DNA of 7,791 nt from Prevotella sp. (lineage in GTDB: Bacteria > Bacteroidota > Bacteroidia > Bacteroidales > Bacteroidaceae), in the NCBI GenBank assembly GCA_022732315.1, contig JAIJUV010000115.1, forward strand, positions 1 through 7,791. The letters run 5' to 3'. Shown here piece by piece: positions 4,429 to 7,791 of the stretch. The translations under genes and the position numbers were made by a program. The notes under the pieces were generated by a model, which was not told where the DNA came from, ran no database searches, and worked only from the letters and a program-made list of their open reading frames with translations. Each line of letters opens with the position of its first letter. Positions within the stretch are counted from its first letter, which is position 1.

Positions 4429-7400
4429 AACTGAAGTTTAAGATACAACAATATCAGACCGATGCCGTGGAGAGCGTCATCAACGTCTTCAAGGGACAGC
4501 CCAACCAAGCCAACCTGGAATACAGGATGGATAAGGGAAAACTGTATGTGGTTGATAGCAAGAAGCATGACATCAAATTCGTTCAAACCAATGTTTTTGC
4601 TGATAGCGATGATGCGGGCAATAGCCTGGGCTATAAGAACAACCGCCTTGCCATGGACAAAGTGGCTCTCTTTGACAACATCCGACAGATTCAGACCGAG
4701 AACAACATCCATCAGGATGAAGAACTCTGTCAGAAGCTCGGTGCCTGCCAGCTCGACGTGGAGATGGAAACCGGTACGGGAAAGACATACGTCTATATCA
4801 AGACCATGTTCGAACTGAACAAGCAGTATGGCTGGACCAAGTTTATCGTGGTGGTTCCAAGCATCGCTATCCGAGAGGGTGTAAAGAAAAGCTTCGACAT
4901 CACGGTAGATCACTTCATGGAGCAATACGGCAAGAAGGCTCGCTACTTCATCTACGACAGCAGCAGCCTCAACGACATCGACACCTTCTCGCAGAGCAAC
5001 GACATCAGCGTGATGATCATCAACACCCAAGCCTTCAACACCATGAAGGAGGGAGCCAAGAACAAGGCGGCACGCATCATCAACTCCGAACGTGATGAGT
5101 TCGGTTCCCGAAAGCCTATCGCCGTTCTTGCAGCCAACAACCCTATCATCATCCTGGATGAACCGCAGAAGATGGGAGGTGCCGCTACACAGACGGCACT
5201 CAAAGCCTTCAATCCGCTCTTCACCCTGAACTACTCAGCTACCCACAAGGAGCACCACAATACGGTGTATGTACTCGATGCACTTGATGCCTACAACCAC
5301 AAACTGGTGAAGAAGATAGAGGTAGTAGGCTTCGAACTGAAGAACCTGAAAGGTACCGACAGCTATATCTATTTCGCAGAGCTGTTGCTCTCGAAAGACA
5401 AGGCACCACAGGTTAGGCTGGAGATAGAACAGCAGAGCACTACGGGAGCCATCAAGCGAATCTACAAGAAGTTGGGCGAAGGCGACGACCTCTATAGTGC
5501 CTCCAGAAACATGCTGCAATACAAGGGGTTCATGATTACCGACATCGTGGTGGATGCCCGTCAGCCAAGCCGAAGCCAGGTGAAGTTCAGCAATGGCGAG
5601 AGTCTGATGCTGAAGGAGGTAATCGGCAACGTAACTGCCGACCACAAGGCTCGCATCCAAATAAGGGAAACCATCAAGGCGCACTTCCGCAAAGAGAGTG
5701 CGCTCTTCCATCGTGGCATCAAGTGCCTCTCCCTTTTCTTTATCGACGAGGTTGCCAAGTATCGCCAGTATGATGAAGACGGCAATGCGCTGCTGGGACG
5801 CTATGGAGAAATATTCGAACAGGAATACCGGGCAGAACTACTGGAGAATCAGAATATGTATGACCCTGAGTATATGCAGTATCTCAGCTGCATCCCTGTC
5901 AACAAGACCCATGAGGGTTATTTTTCCATCGACCCCAAGACCAAGCGCATCAAGGACAGCGATGAGAAGAAGGGAGCTGGAAGCGACGACGTATCGGCTT
6001 ACGACCTGATTATGAAAGATAAAGAACGACTACTGAGTCTCGACCCAACTTACTCGCCTGTTCGCTTCATCTTCTCTCACTCAGCCTTGCGAGAAGGTTG
6101 GGACAATCCGAACATCTTCCAGATCTGTTCGCTCAGACAGGCAAACAGCATCTCGCAGAAGCGTCAGGAAGTGGGACGAGGTTTGCGACTCTGCGTTGAC
6201 AACAAGGGAGTGCGACAGGATGCCGATACCCTGCAGGGACAGGTGCAGCAGATTAACCGTCTTACCGTGATTGCCTCTGAGGGCTATGCTGATTTCGTAA
6301 ACGACCTGCAGAAGAATATTTCGGAAGATCTCTACGACCGTCCGAAGGTTGCCGACATCGATTACTTCGATGGAAAAACCTTCACGATTGAGGATGGCAG
6401 CAAGCATAGTATCACGACGTCAGAAGCCAAGAAGATATATTTCTATCTGGTAAAGAACGGTTATGTGGATGACGAAAATCATGTAACCGATGCTTACCGC
6501 TCTGCCGCTACATCGGGAACACTCGCAACATTGCCAGATGAAGTAAAGCCATACGGCAAATGGATTCACAAACTGATAGAAGGCGTATGGAATCCTTCTG
6601 CCCTTGACGGTATGATAGAAAACGGAAGTACGCCACAGACTCCGGAGAACAGACTGAATGAGAACTTCACGAAGAAGGAGTTCCAGGAACTCTGGAATCG
6701 CATCAACCACAAATACGCCTATACGGTGAACTTCGAAAGCAAGGAACTGATAGAGAAAGCCATTGCTGCCATCAACAAGGAACTGGTAGTTTCGAGACTG
6801 AGCTACGTGGTAACCCGAGGAGTGCAGAAGACGGAACTGAAGCATGACGACATGAAGGCGGGCAGCATGATGGTGCAGGAAGAAATGCAACATGATGACC
6901 TGAGAACGGATGTGGTAAGCACCGTAAAGTACGACCTGCTGGGCAAGATAGCCGCCAACACCCGATTGACCCGCAAGACCATCGCCGGGATTCTGAGTCA
7001 GATTAAGCCAGAAAAGTTTAATATGTACAAGATGAATCCGGAAGAGTTTATCCGTAGGGTAAGCCGCCTGATACTGGAGCAGAAAGCCACCATCATCGTA
7101 GATCATATCAGTTACAACGAGATAGAGGGGAGCTACGATTCCGCCATCTTTACGGAGGAGAAGCATACCTCGCTCGACAAGGCTTACCAGGGAAGGAAGA
7201 GCATCGTGGATTATGTGTTTACCGATGGTACGGCAAAGCAGAGTGTGGAACGCAAGTTCGTGGAAGACCTCGATACGAGCACCGACGTTGCCGTATATGC
7301 CAAGTTGCCAAAAGGTTTCCACATTCCTACCCCTGTGGGCAATTATTCTCCCGACTGGGCGATAGCCTTCAAGGATGGTGCCGTGAAGCATGTTTATTTC

Positions 7401-7559
7401 GTAGCCGAAACCAAGGGCAGCATGTCAACCCTCGACTTGCGAGGCATAGAAGATGGCAAGATAGCCTGTGCCGACAGGCTCTTCGAGCAACTCTCTGGTT
7501 CGGGCATCTACTATCATAAGGTAACCAATTATGACGACTTGATGGAATGGGTGAAATAA
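4425..7559 (+). CDS. res: Type III restriction enzyme subunit (Res), helicase-nuclease
   Basis: This 1044-residue ATP-dependent restriction subunit acts in complex with Mod on unmodified DNA. The superfamily-2 helicase motifs appear in order: Walker A ETGTGKT (115-121), DEPQ box (245-248), SAT (271-273), REGWDNPN (556-563) and QEVGRGLR (581-588). DEPQ in place of DEAD/DEAH suits type III Res. The C-terminal nuclease has the PD-(D/E)xK pattern, with P976-D977 in YSPDWAI and E995-T996-K997 in VAETKG; both parts are present, so cleavage activity is expected. Length is full for the family (EcoP15I Res is a little under 1000 residues). The start overlaps the mod stop in ATGA, and AAGGA at 4416-4420 is a good ribosome site. 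No frameshift or truncation was seen. Confidence 0.96.
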   Translation: MKLKFKIQQYQTDAVESVINVFKGQPNQANLEYRMDKGKLYVVDSKKHDIKFVQTNVFADSDDAGNSLGYKNNRLAMDKVALFDNIRQIQTENNIHQDEELCQKLGACQLDVEMETGTGKTYVYIKTMFELNKQYGWTKFIVVVPSIAIREGVKKSFDITVDHFMEQYGKKARYFIYDSSSLNDIDTFSQSNDISVMIINTQAFNTMKEGAKNKAARIINSERDEFGSRKPIAVLAANNPIIILDEPQKMGGAATQTALKAFNPLFTLNYSATHKEHHNTVYVLDALDAYNHKLVKKIEVVGFELKNLKGTDSYIYFAELLLSKDKAPQVRLEIEQQSTTGAIKRIYKKLGEGDDLYSASRNMLQYKGFMITDIVVDARQPSRSQVKFSNGESLMLKEVIGNVTADHKARIQIRETIKAHFRKESALFHRGIKCLSLFFIDEVAKYRQYDEDGNALLGRYGEIFEQEYRAELLENQNMYDPEYMQYLSCIPVNKTHEGYFSIDPKTKRIKDSDEKKGAGSDDVSAYDLIMKDKERLLSLDPTYSPVRFIFSHSALREGWDNPNIFQICSLRQANSISQKRQEVGRGLRLCVDNKGVRQDADTLQGQVQQINRLTVIASEGYADFVNDLQKNISEDLYDRPKVADIDYFDGKTFTIEDGSKHSITTSEAKKIYFYLVKNGYVDDENHVTDAYRSAATSGTLATLPDEVKPYGKWIHKLIEGVWNPSALDGMIENGSTPQTPENRLNENFTKKEFQELWNRINHKYAYTVNFESKELIEKAIAAINKELVVSRLSYVVTRGVQKTELKHDDMKAGSMMVQEEMQHDDLRTDVVSTVKYDLLGKIAANTRLTRKTIAGILSQIKPEKFNMYKMNPEEFIRRVSRLILEQKATIIVDHISYNEIEGSYDSAIFTEEKHTSLDKAYQGRKSIVDYVFTDGTAKQSVERKFVEDLDTSTDVAVYAKLPKGFHIPTPVGNYSPDWAIAFKDGAVKHVYFVAETKGSMSTLDLRGIEDGKIACADRLFEQLSGSGIYYHKVTNYDDLMEWVK

Positions 7560-7565
7560 TTCTTA

Positions 7566-7676
7566 ATGTTAAATGTTATCGCCTCCTCTTTCACCATCTA
7601 CGCCTTCGAAGCCATGAAGGCGGAACTGGAGAAAGAGGAGGAAGTTAATGATTTCAACACCACCCAACTGAATTGA
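7566..7676 (+). CDS. Small ORF directly after res, 36 residues, function unknown
   Basis: An ATG at 7566, six bases after the res stop, opens 36 codons to TGA at 7674-7676. The product reads FTIYAFEAMKAELEKEEE through its middle and ends FNTTQLN, with one charged helix predicted. Codons are GC-rich and C/G-ending like res, unlike the AT-rich intergenic DNA elsewhere. No clear ribosome site is seen, although translation could continue from res. An 11-bp dyad (7582-7592 with 7631-7641) lies inside it. It may be a true small gene, or a remnant of a longer gene's 3' end. I do not recognise it. Confidence 0.3.
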   Translation: MLNVIASSFTIYAFEAMKAELEKEEEVNDFNTTQLN

Positions 7677-7694
7677 TAGAGGGGCATTTTATGA

Positions 7695-7725
7695 TAAAAG
7701 ATAGAGTTATAAACCCTATCTTTTA
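7695..7725. terminator. Terminator-like hairpin between convergent genes
   Basis: TAAAAGATAG (7695-7704) pairs perfectly with CTATCTTTTA (7716-7725) around an 11-nt loop. The arm rich in A on one side and T on the other gives a U-rich run in both directions, so it could end both the res transcript and the convergent minus-strand gene. A further outer pairing, GATAGAGG (7675-7682) with CCTCTATC (7734-7741), encloses it. Its right edge coincides with the minus-strand stop codon. Confidence 0.55.
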
Positions 7726-7791
7726 CTCTATTTCCTCTATCCTTGCCAACTCCCAGCCCTTGAACTGCATGATAATCTTATGAAGCGTTGT
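7723..7791 (-). CDS. C-terminal end of an unrecognised protein (5' truncated)
   Basis: A minus-strand frame is open from the right edge of the window for 22 codons and stops at a TAA (7723-7725). The visible tail reads TTLHKIIMQFKGWELARIEE and then IE. It is a likely amphipathic helix with protein-like composition. The gene would converge on res, and the hairpin just beyond its stop supports a real gene end. The family cannot be named from this fragment, and a chance open frame is possible. Confidence 0.5.
   Translation of the reverse strand, partial: TTLHKIIMQFKGWELARIEEIE

Noticed and set aside
4323..5030. 235-codon minus-strand ORF
   Set aside because: It is antisense to the mod/res junction and has no start signal or motif of its own.
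6420..7391. 323-codon minus-strand ORF
   Set aside because: It is the antisense shadow of res, which has intact helicase and nuclease motifs; the frame is open because of res codon use.

Overview
The window looks like an accessory stretch of a Bacteroidales chromosome, most likely Prevotella/Segatella. The reasons are a Bacteroidetes-type HU-like/winged-helix protein, -7 boxes of the form TAnnTTTG, AT-rich leaders with weak Shine-Dalgarno sites, and moderate-GC coding sequence. No rRNA, tRNA, transposase, integrase or CRISPR array was seen. The genus is an inference.

Layout. (1) 1-107: the last 34 codons of an unrecognised rightward gene, followed by a hairpin. (2) 108-569: no gene. Most of it (211-566) is three consecutive blocks of degenerate tandem repeats, five units of 23 bp, four of 22 bp and six of 22 bp. 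Each block has its own core sequence, and the middle block is also a nest of inverted repeats. (3) 570-1232, minus strand: a 220-residue HU-like DNA-binding protein with a C-terminal winged helix, whose 3' end abuts the repeat blocks. (4) 1233-1439: a divergent promoter region. (5) 1440-1990: a type II toxin-antitoxin operon, a ribbon-helix-helix antitoxin and a YoeB-like mRNA interferase, joined by an ATGA overlap and followed by a hairpin. (6) 1991-2460: a non-coding stretch with two large hairpins, one capped by TTCG and containing G.U pairs that only work in rightward RNA. It is a candidate structured RNA or repeat element. (7) 2461-7559: a complete type III restriction-modification operon, mod and res, also joined by ATGA. 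(8) 7560-7791: a 36-codon ORF, a terminator-like hairpin, and the 3' end of a convergent minus-strand gene.

How the parts work together. Mod recognises the target and methylates adenine. Res adds the helicase-like ATPase and the nuclease, so the pair should restrict unmodified foreign DNA. The toxin-antitoxin operon beside it is a second stability or defence module, giving a small defence cluster. The central part of mod is markedly AT-rich compared with its ends, which fits exchange of the target-recognition domain.

The least explained parts are the 22-23 bp periodic blocks beside the HU/winged-helix gene and the hairpin-rich stretch before mod. No database search was possible, so family names rest on motifs read by eye.
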